Notes: generated by a model not told the origin, from the sequence alone. DNA of 64,000 bases from Anniella stebbinsi (GCA_029215795.1 JARDYH010000002.1:132749001-132813000), one strand, 5' to 3'; numbered from the stretch's first letter, positions 23,210 to 34,520 are shown. Program-made: numbers and translations.

Positions 23210-23400
23210 CTTCAAGACCTGCACGTAAGGCAAGTTATTTGGCCCAATTCTGCTCCCATTGACCTCAATGTGTTTCAGCCACTGGATGTGTGGCTGAGGG
23301 TCGCTGTAGACTTTGCAAACAAATTCCACGTTACTACCCACAGAGGCGGTCTTATTTGCTGGGAGCCCAGCTTGTAAGATAGGCCGGTGAGGTGATCGCT
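23210..23400 (-). CDS. FGFR1: FGFR1 IIIa exon, common first half of Ig domain 3 (191 bp)
   Basis: This constitutive exon supplies the first half of Ig3 and the Ig2-Ig3 linker. It starts [20 protein letters not shown], continues [20 protein letters not shown] and [13 protein letters not shown], and ends PYVQVLK. SPHRP is the linker in which activating mutations occur in mammalian FGFRs (Pro-Arg region). The Ig cysteine is in EFVCKV and the core Trp in IQWLK; sequons are NKT and NGS. The acceptor CTTCCAG is just above 23400, the donor GTAAAA just below 23210. The 191-bp length is standard and it ends in phase 0, feeding both IIIb and IIIc. Confidence 0.96.
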
Positions 23401-23489
23401 CTGGAAGAGACGGGAGAAAATGGTTTCAGAGAGTCTCCACAAAGGAAGAGTGGGAGGGATAAACATCCATTTGCCTATTTCCCCCCATA

Positions 23490-23730
23490 CATTTATATAC
23501 CACCCAACATTTATATACCACCCAACAACCAGACGTTTCCCAAGGCAATTTACAAAAAAAATGTAAAACAATAAAATCAATTTTAAAAACGGGTAAAACA
23601 ATAAGACAAGCAATTGAAACAGCAGATTACAATAAACTCAGACTTTAAAAGCCTTGGAAGGCAGAAAGGTCTTTGACTAGAACCCAAAAAATAGTCAAGT
23701 GCCATTACTGTGAAGACTAACTCCACAGTT
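23490..23730 (-). mobile_element. L2-type LINE 3' end (antisense)
   Basis: TATATACCACCCAACA occurs twice, then CCAAGGCAATTTACAAAAAA, and GGCAGAAAGGTCTTTGACTA mirrors the L2 C-terminal coding end. Confidence 0.65.
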
Positions 23731-23974
23731 ACCAACCACCTCACCTCAGATGGTACTTTCGCTTGCAAACACCGCAGTATCTCTGAATGTCAATTTCCCC
23801 CAATCCTGCCATTTTACTAGACTAATGGAGGAGGGAGGTATATGACAATTGCCTAGCAAGCAGAATCCTACTCTCCAACCATCTGAGGGGAAGTGTAGGT
23901 TTCGTTCGTGCCCAAAAGAGTAGGCATGGCCAAACAAATCCACCTGGCCTGAGAAACTCTACGAAATGCCCTCT

Positions 23975-24505
23975 GACACTGGCTCAGTTCGGACGACATA
24001 TTAAGCAACGGAGGGATAAATAACGTACTGACCGTGCGTTAGGCAGGAGGAGCTCCACAGACGACACTCTGCAGCCGGCGCTGCTCGGAACCAGCAAACG
24101 TCCCGGCTGCTACAAACTTGCGGCGGCCATTTTGGTTGCAGCCTCTCCTCCATGTGTCCTCCAGCCGTATCCCAGCATGCACTGTGAGTTCTGCCGGCTG
24201 CATAGAGCGGCTGGGGTTTTTTGGCTGCTCTAGGCAGCAGAACTGTATTCCGAAACTGAATAGTCCACGGAGAGAGGGGGGGCTGAATTTGGACGACACT
24301 TTAAACAATGGGGCTTCGGGCTAAACAACGTGCAAGCCCGTTGTTTCACTCCATTGTTTAAAGTGCCTAATTAACCTACTGTCAGTTGTGTGTGCGTTGT
24401 GTGTTGCCCTCCAGACGACACAATAAGCAACACAACTGACGATTGTTCCCCCCCTCCTCCGTTGCCTAATGCGTCGTCCGAACTGAGCCACTGTGTCAGT
24501 GGCTA
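23975..24505. mobile_element. GC-rich MITE with compound inverted ends
   Basis: The left end reads TGGCTCAGTTCGGACGACAT and the right end ACGCGTCGTCCGAACTGAGCCA-like, an inverted pair of about 20 bp. CAACGGAGG and CCTCCGTTG lie just inside. Two further GGACGACAC/CAGACGACAC motifs lie inside with an inverted ACAATGG arm pair (24300-24360). The interior has CpG-rich sequence with GGCGGCCATTTTGG (YY1-like) and CCCAGCATGC (ZNF143-like). Confidence 0.72.
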
Positions 24506-24639
24506 CCTCAGACGTTGCTGAGGTAAGGTTCAGAAACCTCAACCTGTGTGGTAGCTGCCAACAACACTGCAACGTCCCACATCAGCCTCTCCCCAGGTCC
24601 CAAGAGGGGCAATGTTGGAACGGAAAGGAGCCCGGCACC

Positions 24640-24810
24640 CCCATTTGGGTCTGAGCCTCACTCAGCCATGAAGCCCACTGGGTGACTTTGGGAGATTCAC
24701 TGACTTTCAGCCTAAACTGCCTCACAGGGTTGTTGTGAGAGGAGGGGGATTATGTACGCTGCCTTGGGCTCCTTGGAGTAAAGGCAGGATATAAATGTAA
24801 CTAAGAAACA
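24640..24810 (+). mobile_element. SINE/LINE-type 3' tail
   Basis: CTGCCTCACAGGGTTGTTGT followed by GCCTTGGGCTCCTTGGAGTA and AGGCAGGATATAAATG is a recurrent reptilian repeat tail. The exact class is not assigned. Confidence 0.5.
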
Positions 24811-25143
24811 AAATAATACGCCATTTTAACACTCCTGTATTCATTTGCCACACTCACACAACCCCCCTTCACACATTACTCATGTGTAGACATCAGGCAA
24901 GTAATGCATAAAGAGGGCTATAGTTTTCAGTCACATTAGGGCTCAACTTGCTAAGTGGAATGTGTTTGGCCCTGCCTGGATAGGAGAGCTGTGAAGCAAT
25001 CAAGTGAACATTAACTGCTAGTCAGGTGCAGATTAGAAACAAAGAGAATTAGGCAGGCGTGCATGGAAATGAAAGCCCCGCAGCCGTCTGCGACCCTCAC
25101 ATCTTCACTTGTGATGTGACAAAGCAGGGATTAAGAAGTTATT

Positions 25144-25201
25144 CCCCCCCCCCCCCTTCTTGCAAGAGGCTGGAGCCAAGATCGTTTCCCCCCCCCCCCC
25201 C
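25144..25201 (+). repeat. Two poly-C tracts
   Basis: Runs of about 14 and 12 C flank a short spacer; no further meaning is seen. Confidence 0.85.
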
Positions 25202-26389
25202 AATCCTAGCCAGTCACTTATTAAAAATGGGAAGGGAACGCTTCCTCCTCTAATCCCTCTCGCTAAAGATCCTTGATGAGGCCCTCCTCCCTCTTTATCC
25301 TAAAATCATATTCCTCTTCCTGAGGTAAATATCACAGGACCAGCCCTTCCTCTGCCAATAGCACTCACTGCCTCGAACTATAGTCTCCTTTCTGCAGGGC
25401 TTCACAGTGCTCTCCAGATCCAGTCAGGAACAGGCTCTGCTATGTTTCCGGTCCCTCCAGGGAAGCTAGAGGCCTATTTAGAGGGTTTAGTCCGTTGCAC
25501 TTACAGAAAGGCCAATGCCAAACACACAAGATCTCTCTCTCTCTCATTTTAAACACTATTCTCGTTAACCCGTTCTTCCAAAATACAAAAAATCCTCATA
25601 CGTCAAGCATGTGCTCACATTAACACCCAGCATCCACAGAAAACAAGCACCTAACACACACAACCATTAAAAACAATAAATAAGAACAACTTCTGGATAA
25701 ATCTAATTGCATAACAAGAAGGTCAAATAAGGTGCGTCTTATCACTCACTGGAGTTACCGCAAAAACAAAACAAAACAAAACACCCCCATGAAGTTTCAA
25801 AGGGTCTAGTCATAATACCAATACAATGTGAAATGGAATTATTATGTATGGCATCGATTTATGGAGATGCACTTAAACCTTTGGGAGGCATTTTACTTTT
25901 CGTCGGGAGATCCAACTTGCGAAAAGGCCCAAATATTGAAAAAAGAGTCACTGCTACTTTTGATCACGCTCTCGTGTTCCAAGTGAATTACATTTGTAAG
26001 AGCGCAAGAGTCGTTCCCATATTTTCAGGTCATTGACACATATGCGAATCTCTTCCCTAGCTCCCTGCATGCAATGAAAAGATAGAAATCATCTGTCCTT
26101 TTACTGCCCTGGCTCTGACTGCGATGGGGTGGTTAAAAATGCACCAAAGGGCAATTAAATCTGCTCCAAGGGATTCTGGCGCAAGCAGTCTGGTTTCCCA
26201 TATCTTCTGACGAAACCTTAACCAACTGGGCTCAACTAAACCCCATTTGACAAGGAGACTGCAGAAGGCTCTGAGCACATTTAATTCCATTCGAACCAGA
26301 AAATATTCAGGTCAATCACAGCCAGTAAGAATGGAATCCAAAGTTGAGAACCACAATGTGTTCATGGAAAAACAGTTGTGGAGACGATG

Positions 26390-26540
26390 GTAGGAATGTA
26401 GGATGCTCCCTACTACAGAGTCAGACCACTGGTCCATCTAGCAGCAGCTTTCTAGGGTTTCAGACAGAGGTTTTCCCCAGCGCTATCTGGAGATGCCAGA
26501 GACTGAACCTAGGATTTTCTCCATGAAAACCACTGGTGAC
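26390..26540 (-). mobile_element. tRNA-Ala-like SINE (antisense, degraded head)
   Basis: CTACAGAGTCAGACCACTGG, GGTTTCAGACAGAGGTTTTC, TATCTGGAGATGCCAGAGAC and TGAACCTAGGATTTTC follow the antisense body and head of this SINE. Confidence 0.7.
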
Positions 26541-26574
26541 CCTTCTTCTTTAGAACTAAAGGGAAACTAAAAGG

Positions 26575-26700
26575 CTCAAGGGGCTGGAGCATCTACCCTA
26601 TGAGAGAAGGTTACAACAGCCAGGATTCTTTAGATTGGAAAAAAGGAAGCTAAGGGGAGGTATCCTAGAGGTATTCGGTTGATCAGTTGATGGTGTTAAG
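26575..26700 (+). mobile_element. CR1 LINE fragment
   Basis: GGGGCTGGAGCATCTACCC, GAGAAGGTTACAACAGCCAG and AAAAAGGAAGCTAAGGGG match the CR1 region seen at 31065 and 50100. Confidence 0.75.
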
Positions 26701-26850
26701 GCAGCTTTCCCCAACCTGGTGTCTTCCAGATGATTTGGGCCACAAATCCCAGCATTCCCGATCATTGGCCGTGCTAGCTGAGCCAGATGGGAGTTGAAGT
26801 CCAAAACGTCTGCAGGGCACCAGGTTCGGGGAAGGCTGAGCAGGAGCCTA
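26700..26850. mobile_element. Palindromic MITE, 'TTCCCCAACCTGGTG' family
   Basis: The left arm TTTCCCCAACCTGGTGTCTT mirrors the right arm GGCACCAGGTTCGGGGAAGG, with CAAATCCCAGCATTCCC inside. Confidence 0.8.
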
Positions 26851-28014
26851 ACCTATTATGTGCAGAAGAAACTTCTCTGTTGATTGGGCAAGGGCAGTGT
26901 GCCAAGGTTCAAGTATTTATACCAGGCAAGGCCAGTCCAAAGACTTCATATTGCTTGCCCATCACAGGATGCGATGTTGCATCCCTCAAATCCCTTCTAT
27001 GCCTGAAGAAGGCTCAGAAAAGCCCAGGCACATGGGATCTAAGGAGTTACCAGGATATGGCCTAGCTGCAAACCAACAAATTCCTGGTTGAAATGCTGGA
27101 GTTCCCGGTGAAGATGCTAAGCTACCTATCCTGGCGAATGCCTCCCTCCCAACCCTGATCACAGTTGAAAACGCCAGCAACCACCCCACCCCCATTGATG
27201 GCCGTCAAGAATTGGACAGGTGAAATTCTTGTCATGGTACTAGGGTTGGGGTTCAGGAGGCTGTCAAGGTAGTAAACATGGCTACCTATTCAGTGGAGGT
27301 CAAAGGTCAAACAAACCTAATGAGGGCCTACCCGATTAACAAAGAGCCTGGCACTGTGGTGAGTGAGCATTAACAAACCCCTTTGTTCCCCCTTGCTGAC
27401 TATTCCCTTCAGTTTGCTCAGTGTAATCAAATTAAATTGCATTCTTAATGGTTCATTTAGTGGCATTTAGAGCAACTCCACAAGGGGAACAGCAGAGATC
27501 AGCCTGCCTGGGTTGGGAATTAAGGCTAATATAAGGAGATTAATTGGGGAGGGTGGTGAAGAGGAGAGAGAGTTTCTGTCTGGCCGCTGAAATTATCATA
27601 ATGATCATAAACGTAACATGAAAAATGGAAGTACGGCCTCATGCTCGGGTTGCAGAGCCAGTCTCTTGAGCCCACTCAGTGGAGAGACACTGGTCTGGTG
27701 TGGAGACAAATAAAAAGGCGCTCATCTGAGAATCGTCATAGTCTGGGAGCAGAGGCAAGCCAAGGCAGAAAAGGCAACATTCACACAAACACTTTCTCTT
27801 ATCCCTTCTAGAACCTCTGCTACATACATCTGGCTACTTAGAAAGGACTTCTGCCTGCACAATCCAAGCACTTATCAGGAGCAAAAGAAGTAGTCAAAAT
27901 GTATAGCTCTGCCATGAGAACCTAAGAATCATCTTACTGCTCTCTCCACGTGAGAAGACAGGGGAGCTTACGTGAATCAGGAGAAAACTGCCTGTCTTTC
28001 AGCCTATCAATATG

Positions 28015-28330
28015 CCACAATTTTATTGTATTCATTTTTGCATATTTATGTCTCGCTTTTCTATCATTATTTTTTTCAAAGCAGTTAACAAGATGGTTAA
28101 AGACCCTATCAAAAAATGCAGGCATCCAAAAACACCCTCATCATTAAGACATTGATGAAATTATGAAAAAAGATTTTAAAAAGGCAGCATTAATAAAAGC
28201 AGTTAAAGGATCCAACACAGTAACCATTAAAAACTGAGAGGCCTGCTGAAACTGATGGGTCTTTAGCGCCTGCAAGACTGACAGATCTCTACAGAAAGGG
28301 TGTTCTACAATTTAAGTGCCCCTGTAGCAA
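28015..28330 (-). mobile_element. L2-type LINE 3' end (antisense)
   Basis: An AT-rich antisense tail leads into CTGATGGGTCTTTAGCGCCT and AGAAAGGGTGTTCTACAATT, the position of the L2 C-terminal coding end. Confidence 0.6.
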
Positions 28331-28580
28331 CCTCCATAAGAAGAGCCCTGTTGGATCAGACCAAGGGTCCAGCTAGTCCAGCACTCTGTTCGCACAGTGG
28401 CCAACCACCTGTCAACCAGGAAGCCACAAGCAGGACATGGTGCAACAGCACCCTCCCACCCATGTTCCCCAGCAACTAGTGTATACAGGCTTATTACCTG
28501 TGATAACGGAGGTAGCGCATAGCCACCAGGACTAGTAGTCATTGAGAGCCTTTGCATGCATAAGGTCACAACTTCAATCT
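28330..28580 (-). mobile_element. CR1 LINE 3' end (antisense)
   Basis: GAAGAGCCCTGTTGGATCAG, CACAGTGGCCAACCACCTGT and GTTCCCCAGCAACTAGTG are the antisense CR1 3' UTR motifs. Confidence 0.82.
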
Positions 28581-28855
28581 CAAATATCTTTGTTCATTTT
28601 TTTAAAAAACGAACGGGGAGGGGAAAGACCACTGACTAAAATCTTGGCAAGCTTCTGCCAGTCAGCAGCATAACAATATAGGCTAGATGGACTCAGTATA
28701 AGAAAGCTTCATGTGTATATATGCTCAAACGTCCAAGCCTCTCGCCCCATCCTCCCCAAATCATACGACTCAAGGCATGGAAATAAAAGCAAAACATCCT
28801 AATTCGGCAATACATATTCCAACTGAAGGATCTAGGATTGCACAGCATACATGCA

Positions 28856-28908
28856 CAACACACACACACACACCACACACACACCACACACACACCACAC
28901 ACACACAC
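28856..28908 (+). repeat. Imperfect (CA)n microsatellite
   Basis: CA repeats with regular CACCACA interruptions. Confidence 0.95.
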
Positions 28909-29164
28909 GGTCTATCTATCCAGTTTCTATAAGGATTCATGAAGACATATGCTGTGACACCATCGTCCTGTTTTGAGAACTGTGAAACCTTACGCCTGCT
29001 CCAACTGTCTCCTCTACACGCACCCCTACACCAGAATCTCCAACAGTGTTGTTGGAGTGAGAATGGCGGTGGTGGCAACAGCTGCAGAATTATTTCACGC
29101 CCATGTGGCATGCGGAGGTTGAGGTGGGAATCATGGTCAGTTGTCCAAAGAAGGACAGGTTGCT

Positions 29165-29285
29165 TACCTGTAACTGTGGTTCCTCTTCATGGTCATCTGT
29201 GCATTCACACAAATGGGAGCTCTGCACAGGCGCAGAGCTCCCATATGTGTGAATGCACAGAGACCATGATGAAGAAGGGATTGCT
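29165..29285. repeat. Inverted repeat element with GC centre
   Basis: TGTGCATTCACACAAATGGG and GGGAGCTCTG on the left mirror CAGAGCTCCCATATGTGTGA and ATGCACAGAGACCATGA on the right. It is flanked by TTACCTGTAACTGTGGTTCC. MITE- or SINE-derived. Confidence 0.65.
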
Positions 29286-29421
29286 GCTAAAAAGCAGACA
29301 CTTGGGGTGACCATATTCCTGCCTTTGCACAGTGAGTTCATCTTTCTGGGCAAGCAAAGAATGCCGACTCCACAAGCCCTTAGAGGCTAAAGAATCCCTC
29401 CCCTTGCCCAGGTCTCCTTAC

Positions 29422-29545
29422 CGACTACGTCGAGGTGGTAGGTGTGGTTGATGGATCCAAATTTGTTCTCCACAAGGCAGGTGTAGTTGCCCTTGTCTGA
29501 TGGCACAACTGAGTCCATGATGATACTCCAGGTTGCAACACGAAC
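29422..29545 (-). CDS. FGFR1: FGFR1 Ig domain 2 exon, second half (124 bp)
   Basis: This exon completes Ig2, part of the FGF and heparan-sulphate binding core. The translation is [40 protein letters not shown], ending V and a split Glu codon. The Ig cysteine is in NYTCLV; sequons are NYT and [17 protein letters not shown] is diagnostic of FGFR. The acceptor CCCACAG is just above 29545, the donor GTAAGG just below 29422. The length of 124 bp is standard. VRVATW differs from VRYATW (mammal) and VRYQTW (chicken) by one or two residues. Confidence 0.96.
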
Positions 29546-29669
29546 CTGTGGGAAAGAGGACACAGATAGCTCAATCAAGGTTATTCGCTTGATTGGTGGC
29601 TGGTGGGGTGTGGGGGGGAGGCAGGACTAAACAGAGGCCCTTCTCCTTTGCCCACCTGTGAGGGCAATT

Positions 29670-29985
29670 ACGGGAGGGCTTTCACACGGGAGAGGGCTTT
29701 CTCTGCTGTGGCCCCAAATCTCTGGAACAAACTTCCATCATAGGTCTGCCACACACCTTCCTTGCAGGCTTTCAAGAAGGCCTTAAAAACATTTTATTTT
29801 ACCATGGCCTTCGCACGATGGGTACTGTTATAGCTGCTACTGTTGTTCCTGCTGGTTTTATTGTTTTAATTGCCATTTTATTTTATTTTAATTGCTTTTA
29901 ATATTTTATGTATTTTATTGTAAACCGCCTTGGGAGGGCTTTGCCCTGGAAGGCGGTCAAGAAATGTTTATAATAAATAAATAAA
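29670..29985 (+). mobile_element. L2-type LINE 3' end
   Basis: GAGAGGGCTTTCTCTGCTGT then GGCCCCAAATCTCTGGAACA encode the L2 RAFSAVAPNLWN motif. The tail GTAAACCGCCTTGGGAGGGC ends in AATAAATAAATAAA. Confidence 0.8.
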
Positions 29986-30369
29986 AGCTCTGCTCCCGTT
30001 TTGCCTTTTCCTCCCAGAGTAAGGCCAAAGGTCTCACCCGCTCCTGTGCTGTGTGTTCTAGACTGCACGTAATTCCCATTTGAGGTCATGTTTCCCTGTT
30101 TGCTATCCTGAGGGAGTAATTGCTGCCAGCTGGAGGCCTGACCACAGTCAGCTACATCTGGAAAATGGTATTATTGTCGAGTGGGACGCGTTCTCTTTGC
30201 CAGCTCAGGAACCAGTCTCAAAACACCTCCAGCTGCTCTCCCACACAAAGGAAGGGTCACTTGCCCAAGTCTAACCAGGATGGCGCAGAATACATGGCTC
30301 ATGGATGAATTTCTTTTGCACACGCACCAGATTCGGCATAGAATGGGGCGTTTGGACCATCCCATCTTT

Positions 30370-30500
30370 AAGGTTTATTTATGTATTGAAATCCCATGTT
30401 TAAGGATGCAAACTCCCGCAAGGCAGCTTACAAAACAGCCAGAAAGTACAATATATCAAGCAACACACAGTAAGTTGAAACAACTAAAAACAGCAGCAGC
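30370..30500 (-). mobile_element. L2-type LINE tail (antisense)
   Basis: TTTATTTATGTATTGAAATC then GCAAGGCAGCTTACAAAACA follow the antisense tail pattern. Confidence 0.5.
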
Positions 30501-31064
30501 TAAAAACAGAGCCAGCATAAAACCATGAGATTCAATTAAAAAGCTAGGCGGAACAAAATAGTTTTTGTTTTAAAACGAAAACCAAACTAAAAATGTAAAG
30601 TCTGTGTTTTGCAAAGAATCACTTGAATGTAGGTGGACCCTTCCCAACGATGGCACGAAAACAAACGAAATATGGAAAATACAAAGAAAATGACACAGCA
30701 GCTCTTTTCACATGCTAGCTTTCTATGTGTAGGGTGTTGTTTCCATGGGACAGCATTCTGACATGCTAGTTCCCACCCTACTGATAGGTAGGAACTCCAT
30801 GCCCAATCGGGTAACCAAGTAAGGTGGCCAAGTGTACAGAGGGCAGTCCTCTATACGAAGGGCAGTCCAATCCAATCCAGTATTAAAGATAAAGGACCAC
30901 AAGAAGGCAGAGCAGGCAGAGAGCCTTGAAGCTGCCCATCAACAGTTAGCTCCCAGGCAGCAGACTCAGCAGGTACACAGCTCACTTGCTCGCAGTCTTT
31001 CCCACTATGGTGAGATCTATTGCATTTCTATTTAAATTATTGCAATTCTTTCTAAACGTGCATC

Positions 31065-31560
31065 AAGGGGCTGGAGCATCTCCCCTATGAGGGAAGGTCA
31101 CAACAGCTGGGACTGTTTAGCTGGGGGTGGGAAGGAGACATGATAGAGGTGTACAAAACGATGCAGGGTGTGGAGAATGTGGAGAGGGAGACATTTTTCT
31201 CACTCTCCCATAATACTAGAAACCAATGGGGTCCTCCCATGAAGCTGATTGGTGGCAGATTCAGGGCAGATAAAAGGAAAGACTTCTTCACACAGCGCAT
31301 AGTTAAACTATGGAATTCGCTACAAGATGTAGTGGTGGCTTTAAAAGAGGGTTGGATAAATTCCTGGAGGAGAAGGTGATCAATGGCTAGTAGGCCTGAT
31401 GACTATGTGCTACCTCCAGTATTCAGAGTATACACCAGTTGCTGGGGAACATGGGTCCCTAGTTGACAGTCGGTTGGCCACTGTGAGAATGGAGTGCTGG
31501 AACAGATGGACCCTTGGTCTGATCCAGCATGGCTTTTCTTATAGAGAGACATAAGAACAT
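31065..31560 (+). mobile_element. CR1 LINE 3' end, long fragment
   Basis: Runs through the CR1 C-terminal coding end and 3' UTR: GGGACTGTTTAG, ACATGATAGAGGTGTACAAA, ACTCTCCCATAATACTAGAA, TTCTTCACACAGCGCATAG, GTTGGATAAATTCCTGGAGG, then CTTGGTCTGATCCAGCATGG. It provides the reference for the shorter CR1 pieces in the window. Confidence 0.88.
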
Positions 31561-32819
31561 AAATTAGCACATGCATATTTTGGGCAAATCTTTGTCCTCT
31601 GTTTTGGTTACAAGTTTCCTCTTTTTTGGAAATGCATCACTGGCCACCGTATAATCAAGCCGGGACAATTCCCTTCCTCTGGTTCTGAAGGGGCACATTC
31701 AACCACCATTGGAGTAACTGAACAAGCTTATTGCGGGCCTGACCTTCCCACACCTTTTGCTACAGGTCTTCCAGGCTGGAGGATGCTAGCAGCAGATAAG
31801 CTAGTGTCACTCCCAGATATACAAAGACTCTGGATTTTCCTCTCAGAGAGTCTGAGATCCTGAGCTGAGCTGTTTGCCTTGCTGCGTTTTTGACCTACGA
31901 CAACCCTTTTCTAAGGAAAAGCTTAAGCAGGTCTCGGACAGTTGAGGAGCTTTGACACATCTCCCATTGCAGACCATCGTTTGCCAAGACCACAGGCCTG
32001 CTAAGGCAGCGAAGTTAATAATAAAGGAAGAACTGCAAAAGCACAGCCAGGTTAAAACCAAGGGGGGCTGCTGCATGACTCTTTGCTGGAAGGGGGCATT
32101 TGATTCAGGAAGTGACAAGGAGCTGCTGCTCAATCGGTTTAAGCCCAAGGGGGGGGGGGGATGACAGGAATTGTCTGTTTTATTAAAGCCACTATTGATT
32201 ACTCAGGCAAAGCTTCTTTGCCCAGATGTGAAGATTTAGAAAGGGAAAAGTAGGACAGGATGGCTCTTGCCTGTGTCAGTGGCGGTTGCTAAAGGCGTTT
32301 TATTATTAACGCAGGGGCCTGGACTCTACTAGCAGTGGGAGGTGTGGAGGCCACACTGTGCTAGTGAGTCACTCTGGACGGAAACAAGTTGTTCTAACTG
32401 GAGGCGAATGGATGAGGCATCTCGGGCAAGTCAGAAGCGCCCACTAGCAAGTGCCAGGACGACTTCTGCATTGCTGCGCAGTCAGCCAAACGCCTCCACT
32501 CGGCTTTAATGAGGCTCATAGACGACGAAACTGAATCTAGACAGCCTTAGGGCCTCACTTGCGAGAGATGCTGGGGATGCTTTTCCAGCTATGACAGGAA
32601 CTCGTCTGTGAACACAGCCGATGTGGCATTTGGCTGATTAGTTGCCTGCTTTCTCAATGACCGATTCATTGATTAAATCTTATATAATATCCCACCAGGT
32701 GGGCCTTCTCCTCCCAAAAGACTCTGCTGGGATGAGCAAAGGAGGTATAGTCTTAAAGCTGAGACGGAGTGGAAAGTAATAGACTTTGTTTGGGGAAACT
32801 GCAAACTTTCACCTAAGGC

Positions 32820-32957
32820 GGAGGAGCAAAAACTCAGGCCCGGAGGGTAAAATTGGTGCTGTAGGGGTCTCAATCCAGCTCTCTGGAGGTCCCCACATAG
32901 CCATTCCCCCATCCCCTGGCCCCACACCATTTTGACCAACCACTGATCATTTGGTGG
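32820..32957 (+). repeat. Dispersed repeat, left part of an interrupted copy
   Basis: Matches 1040-1165 up to AACCACTGATCATTTGGTGG, then is cut by the L2 fragment. Confidence 0.6.
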
Positions 32958-33317
32958 TTTATTTATTTATTTATTTTGTTTATTAAAACATTTGTATCTC
33001 ACCCGATATCATTAAGATCTCAGGGCAGCGTACGGATAAAATCAGTTCAACAGTATAACACAATAAACCATGTACACAGCTAAAACAAACATATTAAACC
33101 ATTAATCAAGCTAAAACCAGTAGAAAAATTAAAAGCAATGAAAACAATTAAAACCAGCTTTAGGCAAATTAAGCCCTCAATGGCTTTGATAAAAAGCCAT
33201 GTTTTAACTTGGTGCCAACACAAAGCCAGCGTCAGCGCCAGGAGGGCCTCCAAGAGGAGGGCATTCCACAACTGGGGTGCCACAACAGAGAAAGCCCTCC
33301 CCCATGTCCCGCCATAA
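32955..33317 (-). mobile_element. L2-type LINE 3' end (antisense), inserted in a repeat
   Basis: The minus strand translates GRAFSVVAPQLWNALLLEAL and HQVKTWLFIKAIEGL, the L2 C-terminus. The antisense tail TTTATTTATTTATTTTG sits at the repeat junction. L2 sequence appears to resume after the MITE at 33829. Confidence 0.8.
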
Positions 33318-33828
33318 AGGCTGCGTTCAGACAACATGATAGTCAATGGTGGGGTAATAATCAACTCAACAGTTGTTTATCTAGGGAGTACTCCCCACGT
33401 GGTGTGTATTGGGATCAATCGTGGTGTGTACTGGGATCAGCGCTGAGTTGACTATTAGTCCGTACTCGGTTGACTCACTCATCCCCTCAGTTCTCCCACT
33501 AGTATCCCATCAGCCATTGCTACCGAAAATCTATCCTGCCAGCTGGACTACAGCAGCAGCCGCTGCTTTGACCGCTGTTGCCATACGACTTTGTGGCTGA
33601 CGAAATAACCAATGGTGCTGTCCACACAATACGATAACCAATGGTGGTTGAAATAGATAACTCTGCACAGCATTGGTTATTTGCGTTGGTTATTTTGGCC
33701 AAATAACCAACCATTGGTAAAAAAAAAAAAAAACCTACCTCCACACCACATGATAATCCATGGTGGGTTAAATAACCAAACGCCGACTATTTGAACCACC
33801 CCTGGTTATCGTGCTATCTGAACCCAGT
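33318..33828. mobile_element. About 510-bp MITE (copy 1 of a two-copy family)
   Basis: The ends are inverted: CTGCGTTCAGACAACATGAT on the left; the right end read inverted is CTGGGTTCAGATAGCACGAT. The whole body aligns with 58570-59060 (shared: TCCCATCAGCCATTGC, GGCCAAATAACCAAC, AACTCTGCACAG). It lies inside an L2 fragment. No clear target duplication was found. Confidence 0.8.
33720..33733 (+). repeat. Poly-A tract inside MITE
   Basis: Run of about 14 A, absent from the other copy of this MITE. Confidence 0.85.
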
Positions 33829-33874
33829 CTATGTCTTGCGTTGGTGGGAGGCAGAGGAGGGTTACCCAGGTTTG

Positions 33875-34090
33875 GTGCAGTTTTTTCCCCATTCGAAAAG
33901 GTTGAAATTCCTCTCTTAAGGCTTATTTATTGGCAGCAAGAGCTTAAAGAAACAATATGCTGGTATTTATTGATTTTTTTAGTCCTGACTCCTGTGCTTT
34001 CTGTGTCACTCACCACTGCCATGTGGATCCCAAGAGTTTCTCCAATATGGAATTCGGGCCTTGGGTTAAAAGAGGCCCTGGACCCCTGAC
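33875..34090 (+). repeat. Dispersed repeat, right part of an interrupted copy
   Basis: Resumes the match to the 1040-1370 copy with TTCGAAAAGGTTGAAATTCC and ATTGGCAGCAAGAGC. Confidence 0.6.
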
Positions 34091-34119
34091 TGAAGGGAAT
34101 CCTCCATATCCCTTTCTCC

Positions 34120-34205
34120 TAGGAACTGCTTCCCCACACTGGCTGGAAATGATGGGAATTGCAGTCCAACACATCTGGAGGGCACCCAGTTGGGAAAGGC
34201 TGGTT
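34120..34205. mobile_element. MITE fragment, right arm
   Basis: GATGGGAATTGCAGTCCAAC, ACATCTGGAGGGCACCCAGT and GGGAAAGGCTGG. Confidence 0.65.
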
Positions 34206-34264
34206 TAGGAGAATATTACTGCTTCTTCCTACTTTAGAAACCAATCAGCTACTGTTCCTCCAGT

Positions 34265-34520
34265 TTCCACTGATTTATTTTAGAACATTTATATATCGCC
34301 TCCCATTTTAAAAATCTTTGAGCGGCTCTCAACGTATTACGAAACAATACATCATTAAAATAAGAACTCCATTTAGATAAGTTCATGGTTGGGAAAAGCC
34401 AGAGTAAACAAATAAGTTTTCAGTAATCATGAAAAGCACACGATCATTGGCGCCGGACATATCGCAGCAGGGAGGTCATTCCAGAAGGAGGGTGCCACCA
34501 CATAGAAGATCTGCTGCTCT
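34265..34520 (-). mobile_element. L2-type LINE 3' end (antisense)
   Basis: ATTTATTTTAGAACATTTAT and ATATATCGCCTCCCATTTTA start the tail. GGGAGGTCATTCCAGAAGGA is the antisense L2 WN-S motif. Confidence 0.6.

Larger units (their letters stand above)
23401..29421 (-). other. FGFR1: FGFR1 intron between Ig2 and IIIa exons
   Basis: A 6-kb repeat-rich intron: L2 tail (23490-23730), a GC-rich MITE (23975-24505), a SINE/LINE tail (24640-24810), poly-C tracts (25144-25201), a tRNA-Ala-like SINE (26390-26540), CR1 pieces (26575, 28330), a palindromic MITE (26700-26850), L2 (28015-28330), a (CA)n tract (28856-28908) and an inverted repeat (29165-29285). The stretches 25260-26390 and 26850-28010 show nothing recognisable. 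Confidence 0.7.

Noticed and set aside
28856..28908. CRISPR-like regular repeat
   Set aside because: It is an imperfect (CA)n microsatellite in a vertebrate intron.
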